DNA from: Brachionus manjavacas
Taxonomy: Eukaryota > Rotifera > Eurotatoria > Ploima > Brachionidae
Reading direction: 5' to 3'
Length of the DNA: 64,000 bases
NCBI GenBank assembly: GCA_019054805.1
Contig: JAHQIY010000040.1
Span: 124,001-188,000, forward strand
The notes beneath the pieces are model-generated. The model made no database searches and was not told the DNA's origin. It was given only the letters and a program-made list of their open reading frames with translations. Within the stretch, counting starts at the first letter, position 1; each line of letters opens with the position of its first letter. Positions 38,978 through 48,197 of this stretch are shown here, piece by piece. A program made the position numbers and the translations under genes.

Positions 38978-39388
38978 ATGGCTTACCTAAATCAAATGAC
39001 CAATAACACCCATACCGCGAACTCTTTTGGTGCACCGTCGGGCGATGCGAGCCTGCTATCAATGGTACAACGTGACTTTTCCCCATTGCTGTTTGATTCC
39101 GGTATGTTCTCGATCAGTGGAGAAAACCGTCGTCGCGTTCGTTTTAATCCTAAGAGTGTCACCGCTAAGATAGGCACATTAGGCTCCTTAGTTATCGATG
39201 AATCTGGCCACTGGGATTACTCTGTCTATAGTATTAAAACCCAGTACTTGGTGATGGGAGAAAGAAAGATTGAAACCTTCTTCTTACGTTCAACAGACGG
39301 TAATCGCTTTGCTGTGACGATTGTGCTTGTTGGCGCTCATGGTGGCGCTTCGATTGAAGAGTTAGAAACTACGATTAGTTTTGGCTAA
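38978..39388 (+). CDS. stand-alone single VCBS-domain protein
   Basis: Residues ~35-119 align without gaps to one B-type repeat of the neighbouring adhesin: SPLLFDSGMFSISG corresponds to TPLLTDSGTLTISD, GTLGSLVIDESGHWDYSV to GALGSLTIDASGNWDYQV, and QYLVMGERKIETFFLRSTDG to QYLAEGETKVETFTVESLDG. The acidic calcium-type residues of the repeat are replaced by basic ones (GENRRRVRF for DADSGEAEF). The 34-residue N-terminus is polar with no signal peptide, and no type I tail is present, so it is probably cytoplasmic. ATG 38978 follows AAGGAG. It has its own sigma-54-like promoter. Function unknown; it could bind adhesin repeats. Confidence 0.8.
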   Translation: MAYLNQMTNNTHTANSFGAPSGDASLLSMVQRDFSPLLFDSGMFSISGENRRRVRFNPKSVTAKIGTLGSLVIDESGHWDYSVYSIKTQYLVMGERKIETFFLRSTDGNRFAVTIVLVGAHGGASIEELETTISFG

Positions 39389-39400
39389 CGAGCGTGTATT

Positions 39401-40294
39401 TTACTGCTGAAAATGTTGCACCACTTCGTTTTTAATAGTTTCAAAGCGCTTCGGTAGCTGGCGATGTTTTTTAGTCAAGAAGTATAAGGTCTCTACCACT
39501 TCATTACTTGGCTCGAAGATAGAAATTCGTTCGCTCTCGGCAAACGAATCGAGTGCGCTTTTCGGCAAGACGGTAAATCCTAACCCATTAGCAACAGGCA
39601 ACAGGATTTGGCTTAACTGATTGATGTAGCCAGTGACCGGAATATCATCGATATTCATTTTCTCCAGTTCAGACTCCCCGCATTGAGCAAAGTAAATAGA
39701 AAGGTAGTGAATTGCATCAGGGTGTTGGATTAGACCGATTTCTTTCAAGCTCTCTTGGCCTAAACCCTTGGTTGCACGCGCTTTCGGCAACAGTAAACAC
39801 AATGGCTCATTACCTAACACTTCTGATTCAAAGCGAGAATCAGAGGGAATTTGCGTCACAATCCCAATGTCTGTCGCACCTGATAAGACGTCTGCAACAA
39901 TTTTGTGATGAGGTGCGGCTTCTAGTCTTGGAATCAGCTGAGAGTATTTACATTGTAAATTAAGCAAATGCGGGTAGAGCAGCAGTGCTAGCGAACCAGA
40001 ACAAGAAAGCGAAACACTGCCTGAAAAGGGGTCTTCCATGTTTAAAGAGCTAAGCAGTTCTGATTCTTGGCGCTCAAGCTGAATCGCATGTTGATAGACA
40101 TTACGACCCGCTTCAGTGATATCAAAACTTTTGTTGTGTCTTTCGATTAAGGGGTAACCGCAAGCCTGCTCAAGTTTTTTAATGTGCTGGGTAACACCTG
40201 GCTGAGTCATAAACAGCTTCTCAGCGGTCTTTGTGAAATGACCTGTATCGATCAGAGTAACAAAGGTCTTGAGCCAGACAGGATTGATCATCAC
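39401..40294 (-). CDS. LysR-family transcriptional regulator
   Basis: N-terminal LysR helix-turn-helix (WLKTFVTLIDTGHFTKTAEKLFMTQPGVTQHIKKLEQACG) and a standard effector domain with SGSLALLLYPHLLN and ATDIGIVTQIPSD. Length 297 is normal. It is convergent with the solo VCBS gene (12-base gap) and its target is not evident. Its stop lies about 12 bases from the VCBS protein's stop. Confidence 0.92.
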   Translation of the reverse strand: MMINPVWLKTFVTLIDTGHFTKTAEKLFMTQPGVTQHIKKLEQACGYPLIERHNKSFDITEAGRNVYQHAIQLERQESELLSSLNMEDPFSGSVSLSCSGSLALLLYPHLLNLQCKYSQLIPRLEAAPHHKIVADVLSGATDIGIVTQIPSDSRFESEVLGNEPLCLLLPKARATKGLGQESLKEIGLIQHPDAIHYLSIYFAQCGESELEKMNIDDIPVTGYINQLSQILLPVANGLGFTVLPKSALDSFAESERISIFEPSNEVVETLYFLTKKHRQLPKRFETIKNEVVQHFQQ

Positions 40295-40385
40295 ATTTTC
40301 TCATAACAAAAAATTATCCATCTGAGTCTATGCGATAACTGAAAGTTTGAATAGAAAAAGGTGAGCTGAGTGCTCACCCATTGTT

Positions 40386-41216
40386 TTACGCCGCATTTAA
40401 GTGTGAAGCGAGGTCACGACCATTGCCTCGATACTTGTCGATTGTTGGTGCGAAGGCTGCTGAGATATGCAAAAGGCGAGAGTCTGGATGTTCAGCAAGG
40501 TAGCGAGCTTTACCTTCCTCGCTCTCAAGTTGATCCCAATCGCGATGAATAGATCGCGCCAAATGCAGTGTCGTGGCCATTTTAGGAGAAATCTCGGCAT
40601 CTCGCGGCTCAGCAAAATTTGCGATGGCGTCGACCATATCATCTGGAAAATGCCAAGTCTTGGCGAGTTTTGCTCCAAGAGTAGGCGCTGTGATATCTAA
40701 TATTTCTTCCTGAACCGCTATTGCGTTTTCACCCGCTTCGGCTCTTTGTGCTATTGATTTTGCTTGCTCTGGAACTAACGTATGAATCATCAATTCGCCA
40801 ATATTGTGCAATACTCCGGTGGTGAAAACTTCATTGCTATCCATGCCTGTCTCAATGGCAATTTTACTGGCAATAATCGACACTTCGAACGTCTCTTCCC
40901 AGTACTTGTCCATGTCTAATGTTTTGATTTTAGGGAAGGCGCTAGATAGAACTGAAGCAACAACTAGGGTTCTGACTGGGCCTGTTCCAACTCGAAGTAA
41001 GGCTTCATTTATCGAAGATACACTCTTGCTTCCACCAAAGTGAGCTGAATTGGCTAAGCGTAGCAATCTTGCGCTAAGGACTTGATCAGTCGCTATTTTA
41101 TTTGCTAGCAGTTTAAAGTCGACGTCACTTGTGTTGACCATATCGAGAAGCTCTTGAAGTACTTTTTGGATTCTCGGTAACTCGTTCAGTCGAGATAGTA
41201 GTGCCTCCTGGCTCAT
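40386..41216 (-). CDS. HDOD-domain signalling protein
   Basis: A 276-residue HDOD protein: ELPRIQKVLQELLDMVN, DQVLSARLLRLANSAHFGG, INEALLRVGTGPVRTLVVASVLS, and FTTGVLHNIGELMIHTLVPEQA. The HD metal pair is degenerate as expected for HDOD proteins, which act in regulatory networks rather than hydrolysis. Cytoplasmic. GGAGAGAGCT precedes the ATG. Divergent from the TPP riboswitch operon. Confidence 0.9.
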   Translation of the reverse strand: MSQEALLSRLNELPRIQKVLQELLDMVNTSDVDFKLLANKIATDQVLSARLLRLANSAHFGGSKSVSSINEALLRVGTGPVRTLVVASVLSSAFPKIKTLDMDKYWEETFEVSIIASKIAIETGMDSNEVFTTGVLHNIGELMIHTLVPEQAKSIAQRAEAGENAIAVQEEILDITAPTLGAKLAKTWHFPDDMVDAIANFAEPRDAEISPKMATTLHLARSIHRDWDQLESEEGKARYLAEHPDSRLLHISAAFAPTIDKYRGNGRDLASHLNAA

Positions 41217-41392
41217 AGCTCTCTCCTTAATTCCATGTAAGCTAAGTTACTATAGTTCAGAAATTTATCCTGTTACAAAAATAAGCAATTAATGCCATAT
41301 GGTCAGGCTGGGGTTTTGTTTGTTTTTTGCAGCAGCGCACCAAATAGTGATGCAATAAAACGACTTTTGTTGTTATCATCTGCGGAAATAGT

Positions 41393-41484
41393 CGGGGAGC
41401 CCACCCAATAGGGAAAGGGCTGAGATCGCGAAGCGAGACCCGTAGAACCTGATTCAGTTAGCACTGACGTAGGGAACTATGCGC
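41393..41484 (+). ncRNA. TPP riboswitch (THI element)
   Basis: The conserved blocks appear in order: GGGGAGCCC, GGGCTGAGAT, GCGAGACCCGTAGAACCTGAT, AGTTAGCACTGACGTAGGGAAC. It binds thiamine pyrophosphate and shuts off the downstream thiD-tenA operon. About 110 bases separate it from the thiD ATG and contain CTCGCATTCGAG and a TTTTTT run near 41510-41540, a plausible expression platform, though the exact switch cannot be fixed by eye. Confidence 0.96.
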
Positions 41485-41593
41485 ACTAATTCCATATCTC
41501 GGGTTTAGTGTACTCGCATTCGAGAGTCAGCCTCTTTTTTGAGCGTTCTTTTCGTGGTCGAGAGTTCCTATACGTCTTGTAGTAGGAGCATCT

Positions 41594-42424
41594 ATGCCAC
41601 ATTCACAAGACACAACACCTATTGTATTAACCATTGCTGGATCTGACAGCGGTGGTGGTGCAGGCATCCAAGCAGATATTAAAGCCATCTCAGCGACAGG
41701 CAGTTACGCATGCTCAGTCATCACTGCTATTACTTCGCAAAATACACAGGGTGTCAGTGCGATTCACCCCATTCCTCTTGAACATATTGAAAGCCAGTTA
41801 GATGCGGTATTCACTGACCTGAATGTGGTTGCTGTTAAAGTCGGTATGTTAGCGGATGCGGAAATCATCAAAGTTGTAGCGGCTAAAATACGTCGATACC
41901 AACCTAAGCACCTCGTGGTTGATCCTGTCATGGTTGCCACAAGCGGTGATCTGTTACTAGAACAATCGGCAATCTCTACGCTCAAACAAGAGCTGCTTCC
42001 GCTCGCCGACCTCATTACCCCGAACCTACCTGAAGGGGCCGCTCTGATTGGTGGCGAGGTTCCTCAAGATGAAGAGCAAATGGGGGCGATGATCGAGTCA
42101 TTACGAGCGCTTGGGGCGAAAGCGGTGTTGCTAAAAGGCGGGCACTTAGAGAAAGACCAAAACAGTAATGATCTACTTATCGAGCAAGAAAGCAGTGAGT
42201 TATTGAGCGCCAAACGTGTCGCGACTAAAAATACTCACGGAACAGGTTGTACACTTTCTTCTGCGATTGCTTCTTATCTTGCTCAAGGCAACCGCCTTCA
42301 TAAAGCCGTGTATCTTGGTAAGCAATATATCTCTCAAGCCATTGCGCACGCTGATCAGTTAGATGTGGGTCAAGGTCATGGCCCAGTGCACCACTTTTTC
42401 TGTGGGCACACAAATGTGCGCTGA
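41594..42424 (+). CDS. thiD: hydroxymethylpyrimidine (phosphate) kinase ThiD
   Basis: The 276-residue protein has TIAGSDSGGGAGIQADIKAIS at the N-terminus, a VVDPVMVATSGDLLL strand, and KNTHGTGCTLSSAIASYLAQG near residue 215 with the anion-hole GTGC. It phosphorylates HMP and HMP-P to HMP-PP for thiamine synthesis. AGGAG precedes ATG 41594. First gene of the riboswitch-controlled operon; its end overlaps the next start by 11 bases. Confidence 0.96.
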   Translation: MPHSQDTTPIVLTIAGSDSGGGAGIQADIKAISATGSYACSVITAITSQNTQGVSAIHPIPLEHIESQLDAVFTDLNVVAVKVGMLADAEIIKVVAAKIRRYQPKHLVVDPVMVATSGDLLLEQSAISTLKQELLPLADLITPNLPEGAALIGGEVPQDEEQMGAMIESLRALGAKAVLLKGGHLEKDQNSNDLLIEQESSELLSAKRVATKNTHGTGCTLSSAIASYLAQGNRLHKAVYLGKQYISQAIAHADQLDVGQGHGPVHHFFCGHTNVR

Positions 42425-43160
42425 AGCAATCGGGATAGAGCTCAAGGCTTCGCAGCTTCGTTATCTCGATAGCCAAACCCCGACACTAACTGGCTTAGAT
42501 ATGCACATTTCGGCCGGGAAGTGGACCAGTCTGCTGGGTCGAAGCGGCTGCGGTAAAACCACTTTACTGCGTTATCTTGCTGGTTTACTTGATCACAAAG
42601 TGGAGTGGCAAGGGACGCTTAAGCTAAGCCAAGGGCAAGGCTTGCAAGACAACATTGCCTACATGGCACAGCAAGACCTGTTACTACCATGGTTAAATGT
42701 TATTGATAACGTCATGTTAAGCCGTCAATTTGGTGCGCAGAATGTCAAGCATGACAAGGCAATCGAACTGCTTGAACAAGTAGGGTTAGCCGCCCATATC
42801 AATACAATGCCTGCCCAGTTATCTGGGGGAATGCGCCAGCGTGTTGCCCTTGCGCGTACTCTAATGCAAGACAAGCCCGTTGTGCTGATGGATGAGCCTT
42901 TTTCAGCGCTAGACGCTGTCACGCGCCACAAATTGCAAACATTGTCTGCCAAGTTACTCAAGGGCAAAACCGTTGTATTGATTACCCATGATCCTCAAGA
43001 AGCCGTGCGTTTATCGGATGCGCTCTATTTGCTTCAAGGTGCGCCTGCCCATGCGCACCCGTTGGACGTTCCTGCCTCACTGCCTCCGCGCGCGATAGAT
43101 GGTGAGTGCGCGGCGTTGCAGCGAAGTATTCTTGAACAGTTGGAACAAGACTATGAGTAA
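42414..43160 (+). CDS. thiZ: ABC transporter ATPase of thiamine-precursor uptake (ThiZ)
   Basis: Walker A GRSGCGKTT near residue 38, Q-loop AQQDLLLPW, signature LSGGMRQRVALARTL, Walker B VVLMDEPFSALD, and H-loop VLITHDPQE are all present. The protein belongs to the taurine/nitrate/pyrimidine-precursor class of importers. ATG 42414 (MCAEAIG) is chosen over earlier in-frame starts buried in thiD; it overlaps the thiD stop by 11 bases. It energises uptake by the permease and binding protein that follow. Confidence 0.92.
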   Translation: MCAEAIGIELKASQLRYLDSQTPTLTGLDMHISAGKWTSLLGRSGCGKTTLLRYLAGLLDHKVEWQGTLKLSQGQGLQDNIAYMAQQDLLLPWLNVIDNVMLSRQFGAQNVKHDKAIELLEQVGLAAHINTMPAQLSGGMRQRVALARTLMQDKPVVLMDEPFSALDAVTRHKLQTLSAKLLKGKTVVLITHDPQEAVRLSDALYLLQGAPAHAHPLDVPASLPPRAIDGECAALQRSILEQLEQDYE

Positions 43161-43953
43161 GGTGACCAACCTAGAACTTACGCTACCGAACAAGAGAATC
43201 AATACTCAGGTGACGCATCCCATGGTGCGTATGGCAATCAGCCTGTTGGTTATTTTGGGCTTATGGCAAAGCGTTGTGGTTTTGTTTGATATGCCAAGCT
43301 TTATTTTGCCTGCTCCGCTAGATGTCTTCGAGCGTTTGGTTTCACGCTTTGATGTGCTGATGAAACACACGTTCGTTACTGGGCAAGAAATAATACTGGG
43401 TTTGCTGCTTGGTCTCTCTATGGGGCTTATCTTTGCGCTGCAAATGTTGCTGTTCAAACCACTAAAACGTTGGCTGTTACCGATTCTTATTGCAAGCCAA
43501 GCAATCCCTGTATTTGCTATCGCGCCTGTACTGATGCTTTGGCTTGGGTACGGTATTGCGTCCAAGGTGGTGATGGCAGCCATTATTATCTTTTTTCCTG
43601 TGACCACTTGTTGCTATGACGGTTTGCGTAATACCCCGATAGGGTACCTCGACCTGGCTAAGACGATGGGAGCAAGTAAATGGCAGCTCTTAAGACACAT
43701 TCAACTGCCTGCCGCGCTGCCGACTTTGGCCTCTGGTATGCGAGTTGCCGTTGTGATTGCGCCGATAGGTGCTGTGGTCGGAGAGTGGGTAGGTTCAAGT
43801 GCCGGTCTTGGTTACCTAATGCTTCAAGCGAATGCACGCATGATCATTGATGAAATGTTCGCCGCATTGTTCATCCTCGCTCTGCTTTCCGTTTCTCTCT
43901 ATTTCATTACAGACAAACTACTTAAAAAATTTATTCCTTGGGAAAATCAATAA
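43153..43953 (+). CDS. thiX: ABC transporter permease of thiamine-precursor uptake (ThiX)
   Basis: About six membrane helices and the BPD_transp_1 EAA-type loop at GYLDLAKTMGASKWQLLRHIQLPAALPTLASGM with the following APIGAVVGEWVGSSAGLGYLM. Length 266 matches the family. ATG 43153 overlaps the ThiZ stop, giving translational coupling. Inner membrane. Confidence 0.93.
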   Translation: MSKVTNLELTLPNKRINTQVTHPMVRMAISLLVILGLWQSVVVLFDMPSFILPAPLDVFERLVSRFDVLMKHTFVTGQEIILGLLLGLSMGLIFALQMLLFKPLKRWLLPILIASQAIPVFAIAPVLMLWLGYGIASKVVMAAIIIFFPVTTCCYDGLRNTPIGYLDLAKTMGASKWQLLRHIQLPAALPTLASGMRVAVVIAPIGAVVGEWVGSSAGLGYLMLQANARMIIDEMFAALFILALLSVSLYFITDKLLKKFIPWENQ

Positions 43954-43967
43954 AGAAAGGATACCCC

Positions 43968-44918
43968 GTGAAAATAACTAAAAAAATCAGTGCAGTGGCA
44001 CTACTCACCTCATTATTGTCAGCGAATGCTATTGCAGAAGAGAAGAAGTTCACTCTAATGCTCGATTGGTTTGTTAACCCTAACCATGGGCCAATCGTCA
44101 TTGCTAAAGAGCGTGGTTACTTTAAGCAGCAAGGCATAGAAGTGGAGATCCAAGAACCTGCCGATCCAAGCACGCCACCAAAACTTGTCGCTGCGGGCAA
44201 AGTTGATTTAGCGATTTCATATCAGCCAAGCTTAACCATTGATGTCGCCGCCGGTTTGCCACTGATTCGTTCTGCGACACTAATTGCAACGCCGCTTAAT
44301 ACCTTGATGGTGTTAGATAACGGTAAAAACGACAATCTGGCTGACCTAAAAGGCAAAAACATTGGCATCGCGATTGCGGGCAACGAAGAAGCCACAATAG
44401 GCACTATGCTAGGCCAAGAGGGCGTGAAGTTCTCAGACGTGAATATCATCAATGTTGGTTGGGCGCTCTCTTCATCATTGGCATCGGGTAAGGTTGATGC
44501 GATTTGGGGCGGTTTGCGCAACTTTGAAACCAACCAGCTTGAACTAGAAGGTTACAAGGCGAAGGCTTTTTACCCAGAAGAGCACGGCGTGCCTGCTTAC
44601 GATGAGTTAGTGTTTGTGGCTAATGCGAAAACCCATGATGCTGAAGCCATCAAGTCATTTAACAAAGCATTAGAGCAAGCGACGACTTATATCGTTAACC
44701 ACCCGCAAGCTTCATGGAAAGAGTTCGTCGCGTACGCACCGGATACGCTGAACAACGAACTTAACCAACGTGCATGGAATGACACTTTGACCCGTTTTGC
44801 CTTGCGCCCGTCAGCGGTAGACCTAAAGCGTTATGACGATTACGCACAGTTTATGTATTCACAAAATCTGATTGAGAATTTGCCAAACGCGGCGGACTAC
44901 GTACCGGAGTTTAACTAA
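43968..44918 (+). CDS. thiY: periplasmic thiamine-precursor binding protein (ThiY/NMT1-like)
   Basis: Signal peptide VKITKKISAVALLTSLLSANAIA, then FTLMLDWFVNPNHGPIVIAKERGYFKQQGIEVEI, the NMT1/THI5-like fold used by HMP or formylaminopyrimidine binding proteins. The start is GTG 43968, placed 8 bases after GAAAGGA. Its TAA shares one base with the tenA ATG. The operon order ATPase, permease, binding protein matches thiZXY. Confidence 0.93.
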   Translation: MKITKKISAVALLTSLLSANAIAEEKKFTLMLDWFVNPNHGPIVIAKERGYFKQQGIEVEIQEPADPSTPPKLVAAGKVDLAISYQPSLTIDVAAGLPLIRSATLIATPLNTLMVLDNGKNDNLADLKGKNIGIAIAGNEEATIGTMLGQEGVKFSDVNIINVGWALSSSLASGKVDAIWGGLRNFETNQLELEGYKAKAFYPEEHGVPAYDELVFVANAKTHDAEAIKSFNKALEQATTYIVNHPQASWKEFVAYAPDTLNNELNQRAWNDTLTRFALRPSAVDLKRYDDYAQFMYSQNLIENLPNAADYVPEFN

Positions 44919-45583
44919 TGAAGTATCAAGACCTGATTGCAGCTTGTGAGTCTGATTGGCAAGAGTACACAGAGCACGCGTTTGTTCAGCAACTTGCACT
45001 GGGCACTTTGCCTCAGCCTTGTTTCTTACATTATCTAAAGCAGGATTTCTTATTCTTAAAGCAATATGCGCGTGCCTATGCCTTGGCCGTTTATAAAGCG
45101 CGTACCTTGGAAGATATGCGCCGTGCTTTGCCAAGCGTCCATGCTTTGCTGGATTCAGAAATCGGCCACCATGTGACTTACTGTGGTCAGTGGGGGCTCA
45201 CTGAATCTGACTTAGAGAATGAGCCAGAAGATTTTGGCACAGTGGCTTACACTCGCTACGTGCTTGATGCAGGAATGACGGGCGATTTGGTCGAGCTTTA
45301 TGCTGCGCTTGCTCCTTGTTCGATAGGCTACGCGGTGATCGGTAAGGCTTTGAGTGAAAGTGATACGACTAAACTAGAAGGCAACCCATACCGCAGCTGG
45401 ATAGAGTTGTATGGTGGTGAAGAGTTTCAATCTGGCGTTGAACAAGGTGCAGAGCATTTCAACCAATTGCTAGAAGAGATTGATATCAGCAGCCAGCGAG
45501 GTCAAAACCTGATTCAGGTGTTTAAAACGGCAACGCGCATGGAAGTGGCATTTTGGCAGCAAGGGCTAGACGTTAACATCTAA
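44918..45583 (+). CDS. tenA: thiaminase II / aminopyrimidine aminohydrolase TenA
   Basis: The 221-residue TenA fold has FLHYLKQDFLFLKQYARAYALAVYKA and the catalytic Cys 134 in LAPCSIGYAVIG, with Tyr/Glu partners downstream (NPYRSWIELYGGEEF). The enzyme hydrolyses aminopyrimidines from degraded thiamine to HMP, which ThiD then phosphorylates. Last gene of the riboswitch operon, followed by a terminator at 45602-45645. Confidence 0.95.
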   Translation: MKYQDLIAACESDWQEYTEHAFVQQLALGTLPQPCFLHYLKQDFLFLKQYARAYALAVYKARTLEDMRRALPSVHALLDSEIGHHVTYCGQWGLTESDLENEPEDFGTVAYTRYVLDAGMTGDLVELYAALAPCSIGYAVIGKALSESDTTKLEGNPYRSWIELYGGEEFQSGVEQGAEHFNQLLEEIDISSQRGQNLIQVFKTATRMEVAFWQQGLDVNI

Positions 45584-45601
45584 TCTAACCATGATGAAAA
45601 G

Positions 45602-45645
45602 TAAGGGCTTGAGTGCATAAGGTATTCAAGCCCTTATTGTTTTTG
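45602..45645 (+). terminator. terminator of thi operon
   Basis: TAAGGGCTTGA pairs with TCAAGCCCTTA, followed by TTGTTTTT. Confidence 0.9.
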
Positions 45646-45760
45646 CCGATAAAATTGTTGCCTCGAACGGCATAAATTGAAATTTATTGGTCAACTTTCA
45701 GGCATCTTAATCCTCGACTGCTAAGATTTTTAGTATGTTTTGAGAAATTATTGATGACCA

Positions 45761-46723
45761 ATGCAAGTACCCGACAAGCCTGATAATGAAGCTCAGCGTC
45801 TTAATGCTCTTGAGCAGCTTGATATTCTAGACACCGATTCTGAAGAGCGTTTTGATCGTGTGACTAGATTGGCTAGAAGATTGTTCGATGTGCCTATTGC
45901 AGTCGTGAGCCTTGTTGATAGCGATCGTCAGTGGTTTAAGTCTTGCTACGGGATTGATGCGCAAGAAACCCCGCGCGACGTCTCTTTTTGTGGTCATGCA
46001 ATTCTTGGTACTGATCCTTTTATCATCTCTGATGCAACTAAAGATGAGCGATTTGCAGATAACCCTCTCGTTGTCGGTGAGCCGGGTGTGCGATTTTACG
46101 CTGGCGTTCCGCTTGTCCACCATGATGACTCTATGCTCGGCACCTTGTGTGTGATTGATACTAAGCCTCGCCAGTTTAATCAAGAGCAAGTCAATGACCT
46201 TGTCGATCTAGCTAAAATTGTTGAACAAGAGTTAGCGACCAGAGTGACGGCAACGACAGATCCGTTGACCCAAATATCTAATCGACGTGGGTTCTCTTCG
46301 CTAGGAGAGAAGTTACTCGATTATTGCCGTTTTGGTGGTTTCCCCGTCTCTTTGGCCTATTTCGACCTAGACAATTTCAAACAACTCAATGACCAATTCG
46401 GCCATCAAGTAGGGGACGAAGCGCTTAAACAATTTACCCGATTACTGCAGACCTCCTTTAGAGAGTCGGATGTTTACGCGCGTATGGGGGGCGATGAGTT
46501 TGTTGTCTTGATGTCGGGTACGACTGAAATGGTTGCGCATATCGCCATTGATCGCTTTACACAGGCGATTGAGGCGTTTAATCAAGATCCCAGTCATGTA
46601 TATCAGTTAGGTTTCAGTGTTGGTATTGCGTCGTCTAAAGTGCTTAATGAGACTACCTTGGAGTCTCTATTGAATATTGCTGACCAACGTATGTTGAGAG
46701 TAAAGGACACAAATAGAGGGTAA
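45761..46723 (+). CDS. GAF-GGDEF diguanylate cyclase
   Basis: Residues ~25-160 are a GAF sensor (LFDVPIAVVSLVDSDRQWFKS, PRDVSFCGHAIL, RFYAGVPLV). Residues ~165-318 are a GGDEF domain with intact GGDEF at 243-247, an RxxD inhibitory site (RESD, 234-237), and the DPLTQISNRRGF start. It makes c-di-GMP and should be feedback inhibited. No membrane helix, so a soluble sensor; the GAF ligand is unknown. It could feed c-di-GMP into adhesin retention or Tad functions, but this is not shown. Confidence 0.94.
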   Translation: MQVPDKPDNEAQRLNALEQLDILDTDSEERFDRVTRLARRLFDVPIAVVSLVDSDRQWFKSCYGIDAQETPRDVSFCGHAILGTDPFIISDATKDERFADNPLVVGEPGVRFYAGVPLVHHDDSMLGTLCVIDTKPRQFNQEQVNDLVDLAKIVEQELATRVTATTDPLTQISNRRGFSSLGEKLLDYCRFGGFPVSLAYFDLDNFKQLNDQFGHQVGDEALKQFTRLLQTSFRESDVYARMGGDEFVVLMSGTTEMVAHIAIDRFTQAIEAFNQDPSHVYQLGFSVGIASSKVLNETTLESLLNIADQRMLRVKDTNRG

Positions 46724-46831
46724 CGTCGTCAATCAACACGAAATTTCATTAAATTGACATTCTATTGATAAATTTTCCACGCTTTCTCGACTAAAATTCA
46801 GATTCGTTTTTAGCTGTTGTGAATCCCTATC

Positions 46832-47599
46832 GTGAAAAACTTCATTCAAAACAAACGTGAAGGCTTGCTCTTGCTTATCGCCTTCTTACTCGTTGTTGCA
46901 CCAATGTCGCTGTTTGTCAGCCACATTGATCTATTGAGTGAAGTATCTGATCTGACCGGGCTAAGTTACACTTTGCTGACAGATTCAGCGGGCTCAAAAG
47001 GCTTTCTGATCACTCTCTCCCTTCTGGTGTTAGCTTCTTGGAAGATAGTGGGTACCAACTCACAATTGCTTAGCAAACTGGTTCAGCTTGGTATTATTTT
47101 AGTGATTGGCTTTGCGGCGAAAACGGGACTTAAGCACCTGACGGAAAGCCCTCGTCCTTATACCGAGCTGCTTTCGCATCAGCTTTTGATCCCTCAACCC
47201 GCGCATTTTTACAAGTTAGATACCGTACAAAAAGCTGAGGTGATCAACCAAATCTCACAACAGGTGACCACTTGGCGTACTCGCCATTGGCAGGGTGAAA
47301 AAGATTACTCTTTCCCATCTGGACACACGATTTTTGCCGCGATTTGTTTAGCTTTTTTCGGTGGTTTATTTTGGCAAAACAAACAATACGGATTGGTAGC
47401 CGTCGTCAGCGTATGGGCGATTGGGGTCGCTTTTAGTCGATTGTGGCTAGGCATGCATCGACCGATCGACCTGGTTGGCTCAATTCTGTTTGTCGGTATG
47501 GTGTATTTGCTAATACCGAGTTTAGACAAACTGGCTAACAAAGTTTGGCCGATGATAGAGAGTCATCTACTTATAAAGGGCAAGCAAGTAAAGCGTTGA
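46832..47599 (+). CDS. PAP2-family membrane phosphatase (PgpB-like)
   Basis: Six or so helices and the three lipid phosphatase motifs: KTGLKHLTESPRP near residue 90-105, PSGHT near 160, and SRLWLGMHRPIDLVG near 200-215. PgpB-like enzymes dephosphorylate phosphatidylglycerol phosphate or undecaprenyl pyrophosphate on the periplasmic side. The start is a GTG at 46832 with little ribosome site. Ends near a bidirectional terminator at 47612-47644. Confidence 0.9.
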   Translation: MKNFIQNKREGLLLLIAFLLVVAPMSLFVSHIDLLSEVSDLTGLSYTLLTDSAGSKGFLITLSLLVLASWKIVGTNSQLLSKLVQLGIILVIGFAAKTGLKHLTESPRPYTELLSHQLLIPQPAHFYKLDTVQKAEVINQISQQVTTWRTRHWQGEKDYSFPSGHTIFAAICLAFFGGLFWQNKQYGLVAVVSVWAIGVAFSRLWLGMHRPIDLVGSILFVGMVYLLIPSLDKLANKVWPMIESHLLIKGKQVKR

Positions 47600-47611
47600 A
47601 ATGAGTATTTA

Positions 47612-47644
47612 AACACCCAGTAATCGAGTTGATTACTGGGTGTT
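47612..47644. terminator. bidirectional terminator
   Basis: AACACCCAGTAATC and GATTACTGGGTGTT form a 14-base stem between two convergent genes. Confidence 0.85.
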
Positions 47645-47673
47645 GTTGTATTAGGCGGTAGGGAAGCGGTTGT

Positions 47674-47865
47674 TTACTGGCAGGCTGATATCTTTTTTGC
47701 TTCATGCTGGATGATGTTTTGCAGCTCATCTTTTAGCTCATCAAACTGTTTTTGCTGCATCTCTTGGTGACTATCGATTTCTGAAGAGATCCAGAGCGTA
47801 GACCAGACAACACAGATCACTGTGATGATGATGTCTTTTAGAGTCACTTTGAGTTCAAAAGTCAT
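47674..47865 (-). CDS. 63-residue membrane-anchored coiled-coil peptide
   Basis: One membrane helix at residues ~12-28 (IIITVICVVWSTLWISS) is followed by a helical, charged tail (EMQQKQFDELKDELQNIIQHEAKK) that could form a coiled coil. GAGGAAGC precedes ATG 47865 closely. No family recognised. It converges on the PAP2 gene and shares its terminator. Confidence 0.6.
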   Translation of the reverse strand: MTFELKVTLKDIIITVICVVWSTLWISSEIDSHQEMQQKQFDELKDELQNIIQHEAKKISACQ

Positions 47866-48197
47866 GCTTCCTCATAATGTACACTGTTTTTTATCGGGCG
47901 TATTTTGCAGTTATCTTGGTTTGTTGTCAAATTAAAGAGAGAGTTTCTAGGGTGGTTTGTCTCGCTATCTCATCACTTAGCATTACTCGAATCTTGATAT
48001 TTGTGGTGGCGGTGGAAATTGATCACCACTCAATGATTACCCTCACTTATACGAGCGATGAATCAAACAATCATTAACACATATGCATATCTGGTCGCAC
48101 AAATTCACAAATTAAATGATAAAGTGTGTTGGAAATGCTTTCGTATCGAACTAATAAATGGATAATAGGGCAGATAACATAAATTGGAATGATCACA
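47866..48197. other. 332-base intergenic region
   Basis: Divergent promoter region between the 63-aa peptide and the MarR gene. The frame at 47877-48077 has no ribosome site and starts immediately beyond a neighbouring gene. No further feature seen. Confidence 0.5.

Noticed and set aside
47877-48077. 66-codon plus-strand frame before MarR
   Set aside because: Lies in a divergent promoter region, no ribosome site or recognisable content.
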